A stretch of 64,000 nucleotides of DNA from assembly GCF_030167915.1 (NCBI RefSeq), contig NZ_JARGNB010000001.1, forward strand, positions 372,001 to 436,000. The letters are read 5' to 3'. This DNA is from Aquabacterium humicola. Its GTDB lineage: Bacteria > Pseudomonadota > Gammaproteobacteria > Burkholderiales > Burkholderiaceae_C. The notes below the pieces were generated by a model. The model saw only the letters and a list, made by a program, of their open reading frames with translations. It made no database searches and had not been told where the DNA came from. Made by a program: the position numbers and the translations under genes. Below, piece by piece: positions 41,920 to 50,792 of the stretch (within the stretch, counting starts at the first letter, position 1; each line of letters opens with the position of its first letter).

Positions 41920-42984
41920 GTGATCGACTCCATCGAACTGGGCCGCAGCGGCCTGCGCGTCGGCAAGGTCTGCCTCGGCACCATGACCTTCGGCGAGCAG
42001 GTCGACGAGCCGACCGCCTTCGCGATCCTCGACCGCGCGCTCGAGCGCGGCCTTCACTTCATCGACACCGCCGAGATGTACGCCGTGCCGGCGCGGCGCG
42101 AGACCTTCGGCGCAACCGAGACCATCCTCGGCCGCTGGTTCGCCGCGCGGCCCGGCGCACGGCAGCGCATCACGCTGGCGACCAAGATCGCCGGCCCGGC
42201 ACGCGGCATGGACTGGATCCGCGGCGGCGCAGCCGACGTCACGCCGGCCGACATCGCCGCAGCCTGCGACGACAGCCTGAAGCGCCTGCAGACCGACGTG
42301 ATCGACCTCTACCAGATCCATTGGCCGGTGCGCAACGTGCCGATGTTCGGGGCTCTGTACTTCGACCCGGCGAACGAACGCGTGGTGAGCTCGATCGCTG
42401 ATCAGCTGCAGGCGCTGCAGCGCCTGATGCAGGCCGGCAAGGTGCGCGCGATCGGGCTGTCGAACGAGACGCCCTGGGGTGTCGCCGAGTTCGTGCGCCT
42501 CGCCGACAGCATGGGTCTGCCGCGCATCGCCACCGTGCAGAACCCGTACGCGCTGGTCAACCGCGTGGTCGACAACGGGCTCGACGAAGTGATGTTCCGC
42601 AGCAGCGTGTCGCTGCTGGCCTACTCGCCGCTGGGCTTCGGCACGCTGACCGGCAAGTACGACGGCCTGTCGCCGGCCGACGCGCCGAAGGACCTGGGCC
42701 GGCTCGCGCGCTTCGACAGCATGAAGAAGCAGCGCTGGGCGCGGCCCGAGACGCTGGCCGCGGCGAGGCGCTACAACGCGCTGGCGCGCGACCATGGCCT
42801 GACGCCGACGCAGCTGGCACTGGCCTTCTGCTACCGCAGCTGGCGCGTCGCGAGCACGATCATCGGCGTGACCACCGTCGCGCAGCTCGACGAGAACCTC
42901 GACGCGTACGGCGTGCAGCTGTCGCCCGACGTGCTCGCCGCGATCGACCGCATCCGCTGGGAGATCCGCGACCCGGCGCAGTAG
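41920..42984 (+). CDS. Aldo/keto reductase (Tas-like)
   Basis: A 354-residue NADPH-dependent oxidoreductase of the aldo/keto reductase superfamily. The TIM-barrel landmarks are GLRVGKVCLGTMTFGEQ, the catalytic Asp and Tyr in FIDTAEMYAVPARRET, the Lys in TLATKIAG, and the cofactor-binding end YRSWRVASTIIGVTTVAQLDENL. The insertion and overall length match the Tas group of E. coli. The GTG at 41920 follows GGGAG with a 9-base spacer and starts at the family N-terminus; an ATG at 41818 would run through the DUF2975 operator region and is unlikely. The substrate is unknown. Confidence 0.92.
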   Translation: MIDSIELGRSGLRVGKVCLGTMTFGEQVDEPTAFAILDRALERGLHFIDTAEMYAVPARRETFGATETILGRWFAARPGARQRITLATKIAGPARGMDWIRGGAADVTPADIAAACDDSLKRLQTDVIDLYQIHWPVRNVPMFGALYFDPANERVVSSIADQLQALQRLMQAGKVRAIGLSNETPWGVAEFVRLADSMGLPRIATVQNPYALVNRVVDNGLDEVMFRSSVSLLAYSPLGFGTLTGKYDGLSPADAPKDLGRLARFDSMKKQRWARPETLAAARRYNALARDHGLTPTQLALAFCYRSWRVASTIIGVTTVAQLDENLDAYGVQLSPDVLAAIDRIRWEIRDPAQ

Positions 42985-43013
42985 CCTCGCCGCGGGACGG
43001 TGAAAATCCGCCG

Positions 43014-43502
43014 ATGGCCAAGAAGGACAAACACGTCAGCGAAACCCCGGCGACGCAGGCGCTGCGCCGCGCCGGCATCCCGTTCACCGAGCACCCCTAC
43101 GAGTACGTCGAGCATGGCGGCACGGCCGAGTCGGCGCGCCAGCTCGGCGTGCCCGAGCACGAGGTGGTGAAGACGCTGGTGATGCAGAACGAGCGGGGCG
43201 AGCCGCTGATCGTGCTGATGCACGGCGACAAGCAGGTCAGCACGAAGAACCTCGCGCGGGCGATCGGCGCGAAGAGCGTCGAGCCCTGCAAGCCCGAGGT
43301 CGCGCAGCGCCACAGCGGCTACCTCGTCGGCGGCACCTCGCCGTTCGGCACGCGCAAGGCGATGCCGGTGTACGTCGAGGCCAGCGTGCTCGCGCTGCCG
43401 AAGATCCTGATCAATGGCGGGCGGCGCGGCTTCCTGATCGGCATCGCGCCCGATGTGCTCAGCAGCACGCTCGGCGCGCAATCGGTTCAGTGCGCCCTCT
43501 GA
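43014..43502 (+). CDS. Cys-tRNA(Pro)/aminoacyl-tRNA deacylase, YbaK/EbsC family
   Basis: A 162-residue trans-editing protein that removes wrongly attached amino acids from tRNA, usually cysteine from tRNA-Pro. The YbaK fold is shown by TPATQALRRAGIPFTEHPYEYVEHG, the catalytic Lys region EVVKTLVMQNE, and the YLVGGTSPFGTRK motif. It follows the aldo/keto reductase gene by 29 bases. Its last residues (QSVQCAL) and stop codon lie inside the first copy of a 29-base tandem repeat, so part of the C-terminus is encoded by repeat DNA. Confidence 0.92.
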   Translation: MAKKDKHVSETPATQALRRAGIPFTEHPYEYVEHGGTAESARQLGVPEHEVVKTLVMQNERGEPLIVLMHGDKQVSTKNLARAIGAKSVEPCKPEVAQRHSGYLVGGTSPFGTRKAMPVYVEASVLALPKILINGGRRGFLIGIAPDVLSSTLGAQSVQCAL

Positions 43503-43590
43503 GGGCGCAGTCGGTTCAGTGCGCGCTTTGAGGGCGCTGTCGGTGCACTGCGCCCTTTGAGGGCGCTATCGGTGTACTGCGCGCTGTGAT
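43483..43590. repeat. 29-base tandem direct repeats, each with an internal hairpin
   Basis: Three full copies (43483-43511, 43512-43540, 43541-43569) and a decayed fourth start at 43570. Each copy reads CGGT-x-CA-x-TGCGC followed by a hairpin of the form GCGCCCT-yTG-AGGGCGC; copies 1 and 3 have perfect 7-base stems and copy 2 one mismatch. Copy 1 contains the stop codon of the deacylase gene. There is no spacer, so this is not a CRISPR array. It could end transcription in steps or bind a protein. Confidence 0.92.
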
Positions 43591-43670
43591 TCAATCGGGC
43601 GCAGGGAGAGCACCCAAGAGCAGACGCCGGACCGCGTGATCACCGCGCGGCCCGTGCGACGGGAGTGCCG

Positions 43671-45848
43671 ATGTCGGTCCGCGATCAGGACGACGCCTTG
43701 CACGCGCTGGCGCGCGAGAACCAGACCCTGCTCGACACGGTGCTGGTGGGCATCGTGTTCGTCCGCGAGCGCGTGATGCTGCGCTGCAACCGCCGTTTCG
43801 AGGAGATCTTCGGCTACGCGCCGAACGAGCTCGACGGCCGATCCACCCGCGTGCTGTACCCCGACGACGCCGGCTTCCAGTACGGCGGCAGCCCGTATGC
43901 CGCGCTGGCGCAGGGCGCGACGCACCAGCGCGAGCAGATCCTGATGCGCAAGGACGGCAGCACGTTCTGGTGCCGCCTCTACGGCCGGGCGATGGACGCG
44001 GCGCAGCCGCACCTGGGCTCGGTGTGGCTGTTCGAGGACGTCAGCGAGCGCAAGGCCGAGGAGCTGGCGGTGCGCAGCCTGGTGCTCGAGCAGCAGGCGA
44101 TCCTGGACAACGCGTCGGCCGGCATCGCGTTCCTGAAGGACCGCGTGATCCTGCGCTGCAACCGCCGCTTCGGCGAGATGCTGGGCTACCCGCCCGAGGA
44201 ACTGCTGCAGCGCGGCACGCGCTTCATGTACCCGTCGGAGAAGGCCTGGCGCGACGCCGCCTACGTCTACCCGGTGCTCGCGCGCGGCGAGGCCCATGCG
44301 CGCGAGGAGCAGCTGATGCGGCACGACGGCTCGCTGTTCTGGTGCCGGCTGACCGGCCGTGCGGTGGATGCCGCGCATCCGGAGCAGGAATCGGTGTGGC
44401 TGTTCGAGGACGTCACCGAGCAGCGGGCCGCGCGCGAGGACCTGGAATTGCGCGTGCGCGAGCGCACCGCCGAGCTCGCGCGCAGCAACGAACGGCTGCT
44501 GGCCGAGATGGCCGAGCGCCAGCTGGTCGAGAACCGCGTGCGCCACCTCGCGAACCACGACGAGCTGACCGGCCTGCCGAACCGCCGCCTGCTGCTGGAC
44601 CGGCTGGCGCAGGCGCTGGCGCTGGCCCGCCGCGCCGAGGAACAGCTGGCCGTGATGTTCCTCGACCTGGACCGCTTCAAGACCATCAACGACTCGCTCG
44701 GCCATGCGGTCGGGGATGCGCTGCTGCGCGGCGTCGCGCAGCGCATCGTCGGCATCGTGCGCGAGGGCGACACGGTGGCGCGCATCGGCGGCGACGAGTT
44801 CGTGATCCTGCTGCCGCGCATCGAATCGGGCACGCAGGCCTCGGTCGTCGCCGCCAAGGTGATGGAGACGCTCGCGCAACCGCTGCGCCTGGAGGGTCAC
44901 GAGCTGCACGTGACCGCCAGCGTCGGCATCGCGGTCTTTCCCAGCGACGGCGAGACGCCCGAGACGCTGCTGCGCAATGCCGACTCGGCGATGTACCACG
45001 CGAAGGAAGCGGGCCGCGACAACCACCAGTTCTTCGCCGCGCAGATGAACGTCACCGCGCAGCAGCGGCTGGAGCTGGAGAACGACCTGCACCACGCGCT
45101 GCAGCGCAACGAGTTGTTCCTGCACTACCAGCCGCGCATCGACCTCGGGCTGGGGCGGCTGGTGGGCGTCGAGGCGCTGGTGCGCTGGCACCATCCGCGC
45201 CGCGGCGTGCTGCACCCGGGCGCCTTCATCGCGCTGGCCGAGGAGACCGGGCTGATCACGCGTGTCGGCGAATGGGTGCTGCGCGAGGTCTGCCGCCAGC
45301 TCCTCGACTGGCAGCGCCAGGGGCTGCCGACCTTCCCGGTCGCGGTGAACCTGTCGCCGCGCCAGTTTGGCCAGCGCCACATCGCCGAGCGCATCGGCGA
45401 GATCCTGCTCGAGACCGGCGTGCCCTCGTCGCTGATCGAGCTGGAGATCACCGAGACCTCGCTGATGCAGCACACCGAGCAGACGCTGGGCACCTTGTCG
45501 CGCCTGCACAAGATGGGGCTGAAGCTGGCGATCGACGACTTCGGCATCGGCTACTCGAGCCTGAGCTACCTGAAGCGCTTCCCGGTCGACCAGCTGAAGA
45601 TCGACCAGTCCTTCGTGCGCGACATCGGCGCCGATCCGGCGAATGCGGCGATCGTCTCGGCCATCGCGACCCTGGCGCACAACCTGCGGCTGCAGGTGGT
45701 GGCCGAGGGCGTGGAGACGGGGGAGCAGCTCGATGCCGTCCGATTGGCCGGCTGCGGGCAGGCCCAGGGGTTCCTGTTCAGCCGGCCGGTGGCGCCGGAA
45801 GAGGTGCCGGCTTTGGCCTTGCAGCGGTGGTCGGCCGACGCCCGCTGA
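43671..45848 (+). CDS. PAS-PAS-GGDEF-EAL cyclic-di-GMP signalling protein
   Basis: A 725-residue cytoplasmic protein. Two similar PAS domains (about 15-130 and 140-255) repeat the pattern ILRCNRRFGEMLGYPPEEL and FWCRL; their likeness suggests duplication. A short coiled coil leads to the GGDEF domain (about 290-455) with an intact RIGGDEF active site and DLDRFKTINDSLGH, then an EAL domain (about 465-720) with VEALVRW, NLSPRQF, EITET, DDFGIGYSS and KIDQSFV, also intact. Synthesis and hydrolysis of cyclic-di-GMP are both possible. ATG 43671 follows GGGAG by five bases. No membrane segment is present, so the signal is internal. Confidence 0.94.
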   Translation: MSVRDQDDALHALARENQTLLDTVLVGIVFVRERVMLRCNRRFEEIFGYAPNELDGRSTRVLYPDDAGFQYGGSPYAALAQGATHQREQILMRKDGSTFWCRLYGRAMDAAQPHLGSVWLFEDVSERKAEELAVRSLVLEQQAILDNASAGIAFLKDRVILRCNRRFGEMLGYPPEELLQRGTRFMYPSEKAWRDAAYVYPVLARGEAHAREEQLMRHDGSLFWCRLTGRAVDAAHPEQESVWLFEDVTEQRAAREDLELRVRERTAELARSNERLLAEMAERQLVENRVRHLANHDELTGLPNRRLLLDRLAQALALARRAEEQLAVMFLDLDRFKTINDSLGHAVGDALLRGVAQRIVGIVREGDTVARIGGDEFVILLPRIESGTQASVVAAKVMETLAQPLRLEGHELHVTASVGIAVFPSDGETPETLLRNADSAMYHAKEAGRDNHQFFAAQMNVTAQQRLELENDLHHALQRNELFLHYQPRIDLGLGRLVGVEALVRWHHPRRGVLHPGAFIALAEETGLITRVGEWVLREVCRQLLDWQRQGLPTFPVAVNLSPRQFGQRHIAERIGEILLETGVPSSLIELEITETSLMQHTEQTLGTLSRLHKMGLKLAIDDFGIGYSSLSYLKRFPVDQLKIDQSFVRDIGADPANAAIVSAIATLAHNLRLQVVAEGVETGEQLDAVRLAGCGQAQGFLFSRPVAPEEVPALALQRWSADAR

Positions 45849-45877
45849 CCTGCGAAGGACGCGTCAAGGCGCCGCCG

Positions 45878-47254
45878 TCAACTGCTCCAGTGCCGCCGCA
45901 AGCGGTGCACGAACCACGTGACTGCCGCGACCACCGGCACCACCGCGATGCCCACGACCACATCCGGCTGCACGTGCAGCGACTCCAGCCCCGGCAGGAC
46001 CTTCGCGCCCTTCGCGAGGTAGCCGATCACGCCCAGCGCGTAGTAGCTGATCGCCACCACCGACAGCCCCTCGACCGTCTGCTGCAGCTGCAGCTGCTGC
46101 TTCTGCCGCTGCGCCAGCGCGCGCAGCAGCTCCTGGTTGCCCTGCTCGCGCCGCACCTCGATGCGCACCCGCGCGAGGCTGGTCGCGCGGTTGATGCGCT
46201 CGCCCAGATCCGTCAGGCGGCCGTCGATGCTCTCGCACAAGGCCATCGCCGGCGCGAAGCGGCGCGACAGGAAGCCGGACAGCGTCTGCACGCCGTTGAT
46301 GCGCTGCTCGCGCAGGTCGGCCAGGCGGCGCTCGACGATCGCGTGGTAGGCGCGCGTCGCGGAGAAGCGGTAGCGCGTGCGTGCGGTGCCGTGCTCGACG
46401 TCGGCGGCCAGGCGCGTCAGCGTCTCGAAGGCCTGGGCGTCGTCGTGGCTGACGTCGTTGGCCATCGCGTCGACGGTGCCCTGCAGCGTGCGCTCCAGCT
46501 CGGCCAGCGTCGCGGCCTCGCGCTGCGCGACCGGGAAGCCCTGCATCGCGAGCATGCGGTAGGCCTCGATCTCGCACAGGCGCTGCGCCTCGCGCGCGGC
46601 CTGGTCGTGCGGCAGGCCGAAGTCGAGCACGATGAAGCGGGTGAAGCCGTCGCGGCCCAGGCGCAGGTGCGTCAGCAGCGCGCCGCGGCGCGCGTCGCCG
46701 ATGAAGGCGCCCATCAGCGGCGCCGCGTCGTCGCCGCCCGCGGGGCCGGCCTGCGCGGCCAGCAGCGCCTGGCAGCGGCGCAGCATGTCGTCGCTGTCGT
46801 GGGCCTGCAGCATCACCACGTGCGCGGCGGCCAGCATGCGGCCGCCGTCGGCCGCCGCGAGCTGGCCGATGAAGGCGTCGGGCAGCTCGGTGAGCGCACT
46901 GGCATCCTGCATCAGCCCGCGCAGCGTCGCATCGTCGGCGCCTTCGGAGACGTCCTGCAGGGTCCGATTGACCTGCCAGCTGACGAACTCGCCGTGGCGC
47001 TCGAACTTCAGCGCATAACCCGGCGCCTGCACCACCTGGTGGCGCACGCCGGGTGCCGGGGCCGCGAGGCCCAGGCTGAGGCACAGCGCGGCGAGCGCGC
47101 CGTCGGCCCGTTCGGGCGCCATGTCGGCATGCACCCAGTAGGAGACGACGCACGGCGCCCGCGCCGGCAGCGCCGGGCGGGCATGCAGCTCCTGGTGCAG
47201 TTCGAGGTCGGTGCGGGCGGGGAACGGCAGGCCGTTGTGGTGGTTCGGGTCCAT
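45878..47254 (-). CDS. DUF3422 family protein
   Basis: A 458-residue protein known as a family but without an assigned function. It begins with a typical ELHARPALPARAPCVVSYWVH segment, has a long helical middle with many Arg-rich repeats (LERTLQGTVDAMANDVSHDD and AYHAIVERRLADLREQRINGVQTL), and ends with two membrane helices (about 395-415 and 428-448), so the C-terminus is anchored in the inner membrane. It lies at the end of the leftward cluster of metal genes with 61 bases to the TonB receptor gene; a functional link is not shown. Confidence 0.88.
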   Translation of the reverse strand: MDPNHHNGLPFPARTDLELHQELHARPALPARAPCVVSYWVHADMAPERADGALAALCLSLGLAAPAPGVRHQVVQAPGYALKFERHGEFVSWQVNRTLQDVSEGADDATLRGLMQDASALTELPDAFIGQLAAADGGRMLAAAHVVMLQAHDSDDMLRRCQALLAAQAGPAGGDDAAPLMGAFIGDARRGALLTHLRLGRDGFTRFIVLDFGLPHDQAAREAQRLCEIEAYRMLAMQGFPVAQREAATLAELERTLQGTVDAMANDVSHDDAQAFETLTRLAADVEHGTARTRYRFSATRAYHAIVERRLADLREQRINGVQTLSGFLSRRFAPAMALCESIDGRLTDLGERINRATSLARVRIEVRREQGNQELLRALAQRQKQQLQLQQTVEGLSVVAISYYALGVIGYLAKGAKVLPGLESLHVQPDVVVGIAVVPVVAAVTWFVHRLRRHWSS

Positions 47255-47315
47255 CGGTCAGGTCGTGTACGGCAGCGCGATTGTGCGTTGCCGCGATGAC
47301 CGGGCCAGGGCAGGC

Positions 47316-49385
47316 TCAGAAGCCGAGCCGCAGCGTCAGGCGCAGGGTGCGCGGTTCGGCGGGGTGCACATGTCGGTCGGCGACCGGCGCGGCCTCGCCC
47401 GGCAGGCGCGATTCGTAGACGTACTGGATGTCGTCGACCCGGCGGTCGCCGAGGTTGAACACGTCCAGCGTGAGCTCGCTGTCCCTGCCGAGTGCGGCGG
47501 GCAGGCGATAGCCGATGCGCAGGTTCGTCGTCAGCGACGGGAACGAGCGCTGCTGGTTGTTCTCGAGCAGTGCGCCGGGGCCGAGGTAGCGCCACTGCAG
47601 GCTGGCCGACCACGGGCCCCAGTCGCGCAGCGTGAAGGCCACCGACGCCACGCGGTCGACCGCGTTCGGGATGCGGTCGCCGTTCGCGAATCGGGCATGC
47701 GTCCATGCGAAGTCGGCATCGACCAGCCCGTGGCGGCCGATGGTCCAGCGGTTGTTCCACTCGATGCCGCGGCGCCGGCTGGCCGCCTGGGCCTCGGTGG
47801 CGCCAGCGTCGCCGACGTAGACCAGCTCCGAGGCCGCCTTCAATGACCAGATTGCGAGCGAGCTCTGCAGTCCCGGCAGCGCCTCGCTGCGCGCACCGAT
47901 CTCGAACCCGCGGGTAGGCACGAGGCCCGCCACGCGCTCGACCGGCTCGCCGGTCTTCGGATCGATGCGCGCCGTCGTGCCGCGGGCGTCGTTGCTGTGA
48001 AAACCGCGGCCGGCATTGAAGAAGAACTCGGTCTTCGCGAACGGCCCCGCGACCAGCGACAGCTTGGGCGACAGCTGGTGGTCGCTGGCCGAGCCGGAGT
48101 TCGCGGCCAGCGTCAGCGCATGCACGCGCGTGCGCAGCGCGTCGGCGCGCAGCCCGAGCACGCCGCGCAGCCGCGGCGCCAGCTCGACCGCGCTCTGGCC
48201 GTACAGGCCCCCCAGCGTCTCGCGCAGTTCGTCTTGCCGCGTGGTGCCGGCCACCGTGCGCCGCAGCGTCTGGAACAGGCCGACGCGCGCGCGGTCGTGC
48301 CGCAGCTGCAGGCCGATCTCGCTGCGCGCGTCGAGGCCGCCCATCTGGTGCGCGAACTGCCGGCTGGCGCTGAAGCCGCCGACCGTGCGCCGGTCCTGCT
48401 GCGAGAACTGGTCGCCTGCCGCGCGGTCGGCGAAGTAGGTGAAGTTCGAGTACAGCGAGAGCCGATAGCGCATCAGGTACGCGGCCATCTTCGTGGTGCC
48501 GGTGTCATCGCGGCGATGCCATTCGCCCGACACGCTGCTGCGCGCGGTGCGGCCGCCGGTCGAATCGTCCAGCGAGTCGTAGCGCCCGAACGCCCGTCCG
48601 TCGAACGTGCCGGCGTCGATCAGGCGCTGCGGGACCTGGTCGGTCGCCGTCCATTGCGCGCCGTAGGCCATCGCGCTGGCGGACCAGCCGTCGTTCGCCG
48701 TGCCGCCGCTCACGTTCAGCACGCCGTTGCGCTTGCGCAGGCCCTCCGGCACGGTCCACGGGCCGTCATGGCCCGTCAGCTCGATGGCGCCGAGCAGCGT
48801 CAGGCCGTGGCCGAGCGGGGTCGACCCGCCGGCCACGCCGCGCCGGAACGTGTGTTCGCCGAGCGTCAGCTGCGCGAAGGGCGCATCGAAGGCCCGGCGG
48901 TAGACGATGTCGGCGGCGCCGGCGGAGGCGAAGTCGCCGCTGCCCGCGAAATACGGGCCCTTGCGGTACTCGATGCGCTGCACCAGCTCGGGGATCAGGA
49001 AGTTCAGGTCGGTGTAGCCCTGGCCGTGCGCGTGGCTGGGGATGTTGACCGGCATGCCGTTGACCGAGGTCGCGAAGTCGGTGCCGTGGTCGAGGTTGAA
49101 GCCGCGCAGGAAGTACTGGTTGGCCTTGCCGTCGCCCGAGTGCTGCGTGACGATCAGGCCGGGCACGAACTCCAGCACCTCGCCGGGCCGCTGCGCCGGC
49201 CGGCTCTTCAGCAGCTCGGCGCGGATGCGGCCCTGCGATGCGGCGTCGCTGGTGCCGACGGCGTTGTCGTAGTGGCGGCCGGTGACCTCGACGGTCAGCG
49301 GCGCGTGCGCGACGACCGTGGCGTCCTGGGCGGCGGCGGGGAGGGGCAGGGCCAGCAGCGCCAGCGCACGGATCGGAAGGGGCAT
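47316..49385 (-). CDS. TonB-dependent outer-membrane receptor, possibly for nickel/cobalt complexes
   Basis: A 689-residue outer-membrane receptor. The signal peptide (MPLPIRALALLALPLPAAAQ) is followed by a plug domain with RPGEVLEFVPGLIVTQHSGDGKANQYFLRGFNLDHGTDF and the conserved IEYRKGPYFAGSGDFASAG, then a beta-barrel ending in LRLTLRLGF with a terminal Phe as usual. The ATG at 49385 starts the signal peptide; the longer frame adds an Arg-rich stretch and is rejected. The next gene upstream in the operon is a NiCoT permease 47 bases away, so uptake of a Ni or Co complex is the best guess. It is shorter than many siderophore receptors. Confidence 0.9.
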   Translation of the reverse strand: MPLPIRALALLALPLPAAAQDATVVAHAPLTVEVTGRHYDNAVGTSDAASQGRIRAELLKSRPAQRPGEVLEFVPGLIVTQHSGDGKANQYFLRGFNLDHGTDFATSVNGMPVNIPSHAHGQGYTDLNFLIPELVQRIEYRKGPYFAGSGDFASAGAADIVYRRAFDAPFAQLTLGEHTFRRGVAGGSTPLGHGLTLLGAIELTGHDGPWTVPEGLRKRNGVLNVSGGTANDGWSASAMAYGAQWTATDQVPQRLIDAGTFDGRAFGRYDSLDDSTGGRTARSSVSGEWHRRDDTGTTKMAAYLMRYRLSLYSNFTYFADRAAGDQFSQQDRRTVGGFSASRQFAHQMGGLDARSEIGLQLRHDRARVGLFQTLRRTVAGTTRQDELRETLGGLYGQSAVELAPRLRGVLGLRADALRTRVHALTLAANSGSASDHQLSPKLSLVAGPFAKTEFFFNAGRGFHSNDARGTTARIDPKTGEPVERVAGLVPTRGFEIGARSEALPGLQSSLAIWSLKAASELVYVGDAGATEAQAASRRRGIEWNNRWTIGRHGLVDADFAWTHARFANGDRIPNAVDRVASVAFTLRDWGPWSASLQWRYLGPGALLENNQQRSFPSLTTNLRIGYRLPAALGRDSELTLDVFNLGDRRVDDIQYVYESRLPGEAAPVADRHVHPAEPRTLRLTLRLGF

Positions 49386-49432
49386 CGGGTCCTCGGGACG
49401 TGAGCCGCGTTCGCGCGGCGGTCCCGGAGGTC

Positions 49433-50254
49433 CTACGCCGAGATCGTGCTGCCGGATGCGCGCCGGTCGACCGCGGCCAGCCGCCACGCGAGCGCGAAGC
49501 TCGCCGCCAGCAGCGCGACCACGCCGGCGCCGAGCCAGGCGGCGCGGGCATCGGCCCAGTCATCGAGCGCCGGCGAGACCAGGCGCACGAAACCGAGCGC
49601 CGCGACGCCCAGGCTCGCCAGCGCGACGCCCCAGCCCATGGTTCGCGAAGCACGGCGCGCCCACCCGTCGGCGCGGGACAGCAGGCGGCTGATGCACCAG
49701 CCGTTCAGCGCGTCGGTCAGCAGCATGCCGACGGTGAACAGCCCGCCCAGCACCAGCGCGGGCGCCGCGCCATGGCCCGGCGAAGCCAGCGCGAACACGG
49801 CGGCCTGGCTCAAGGTGTCGAAGGACAGCGCGAACAGCGCGCCGACGGCGGCTGACATCCAAGGTGAGCGGCCCGTCAGGCGCGCGACGATCCAGCGGCC
49901 GATCCATCCGGCCGGCTGCGGCGCCGCACCGGCCGGCTGCGCCAGCAGCAGCCGCAGGTTCGCGATGCCCAGCGCCGTCAGCACCACGATGGACACCGCG
50001 GCACCGCTGGCGTGCAGCCAGCCGGGCAGCGCCAGCCGCTGGTGCATCAGCGCGAGCCCGGCGGCGACGCCGATCACCACCGCGCCATGGCCCAGCGAGA
50101 ACAAGGCGCCGCACCAGCGCGCCACGGGGCGCCCGCGCTGCAGCCGTGTCAACGCATCGATGGTCGCGAGGTGGTCGGCGTCGACGCCGTGTTTCAGGCC
50201 CAGCAGCAGTGCCAGCGCAGCCAGCGAGGTCCAGTCGGTCGGCAGGTCGGCCAT
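49433..50254 (-). CDS. Nickel/cobalt permease, NiCoT (HoxN/NixA-like) family
   Basis: A 273-residue inner-membrane permease with about seven hydrophobic segments. The NiCoT signature in the second membrane segment is intact: GLKHGVDADHLATIDALTR, which holds the H-x4-DH metal motif. FSLGHGAVV, ALSFDTLSQ and LTDALNGWC are further family motifs. The HoxN group chooses between Ni and Co by residues in these motifs; no firm call can be made by eye. It is transcribed before the TonB receptor gene, which suggests that receptor and permease form one uptake route across both membranes. Confidence 0.9.
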   Translation of the reverse strand: MADLPTDWTSLAALALLLGLKHGVDADHLATIDALTRLQRGRPVARWCGALFSLGHGAVVIGVAAGLALMHQRLALPGWLHASGAAVSIVVLTALGIANLRLLLAQPAGAAPQPAGWIGRWIVARLTGRSPWMSAAVGALFALSFDTLSQAAVFALASPGHGAAPALVLGGLFTVGMLLTDALNGWCISRLLSRADGWARRASRTMGWGVALASLGVAALGFVRLVSPALDDWADARAAWLGAGVVALLAASFALAWRLAAVDRRASGSTISA

Positions 50255-50352
50255 CGCGCGGGGCTTGCAGGACGAAGAGGTGGATCGATCCTACAAGAAG
50301 CATGCCGGTGCACCGGCCGGCCGCGCGGGGCCGCAACACCGCGGCCACCGCT

Positions 50353-50781
50353 TCAGCGCGCGGTGATGATGTCGCGCGACATCGGCGCCAGCTTCGCCAG
50401 CAGCCGGTTCTGCTCGGCAAAGGGCACGCCGCGGGCGTCCATCGCCTGCTGCAGCAGCTCGACCAGCGCGAGGAAGTGGCGGCGGCCGACAGCCAGGTCC
50501 TGGTGCGAGGACTTCATGTCCGCGCCTTCGTAGCGGCATGGCCCGCCGAGCCGTTCGCAGAACTGATCGACCAGCTGCGCCTTCACGTGCGCTTGGTTGA
50601 CGTCCTTGAAGAAGGGCGCCGTGCGCGGGTCGGCGAGCAGGCGCTGCATGAAGTCGTCCATCAGCGCGACCAGCCCCGCCTTGCCGCCGAAGGCTTCGAA
50701 CCCCGCCGGCTGCGCCGTGGCCGGCAGGCTGGTGCCGACCAGCAGCGCGACGAGCAGGCCCCGCAGGAACGTCGGTTTCAT
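50353..50781 (-). CDS. Exported group 1 truncated haemoglobin
   Basis: A 142-residue small globin. Residues 1-24 are a signal peptide (LLVALLVGTSLPATAQ), so it is probably periplasmic, unlike most truncated globins. The globin starts with FEAFGGKAGLVALMDDFMQRLLADP and continues with HVKAQLVDQFCERLGGPCRYEG. By alignment with mycobacterial HbN, the proximal haem ligand is His93 (MKSSHQDL). The distal B10 Tyr of HbN appears to be Met45, so oxygen and NO handling may differ. It lies 98 bases upstream of the NiCoT gene in the leftward cluster. Role unknown. Confidence 0.88.
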   Translation of the reverse strand: MKPTFLRGLLVALLVGTSLPATAQPAGFEAFGGKAGLVALMDDFMQRLLADPRTAPFFKDVNQAHVKAQLVDQFCERLGGPCRYEGADMKSSHQDLAVGRRHFLALVELLQQAMDARGVPFAEQNRLLAKLAPMSRDIITAR

Positions 50782-50792
50782 GGCTGGGCTCC

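Noticed and set aside
43483..43590. CRISPR array
   Set aside because: The repeats are directly adjacent with no unique spacers, each contains its own hairpin, and no cas gene is in the window.
47316..49487. Longer N-terminus for the TonB receptor from 49487
   Set aside because: The extra 34 residues are Arg/Gly/Pro-rich and lie before a clear signal peptide, so the start at 49385 is preferred.
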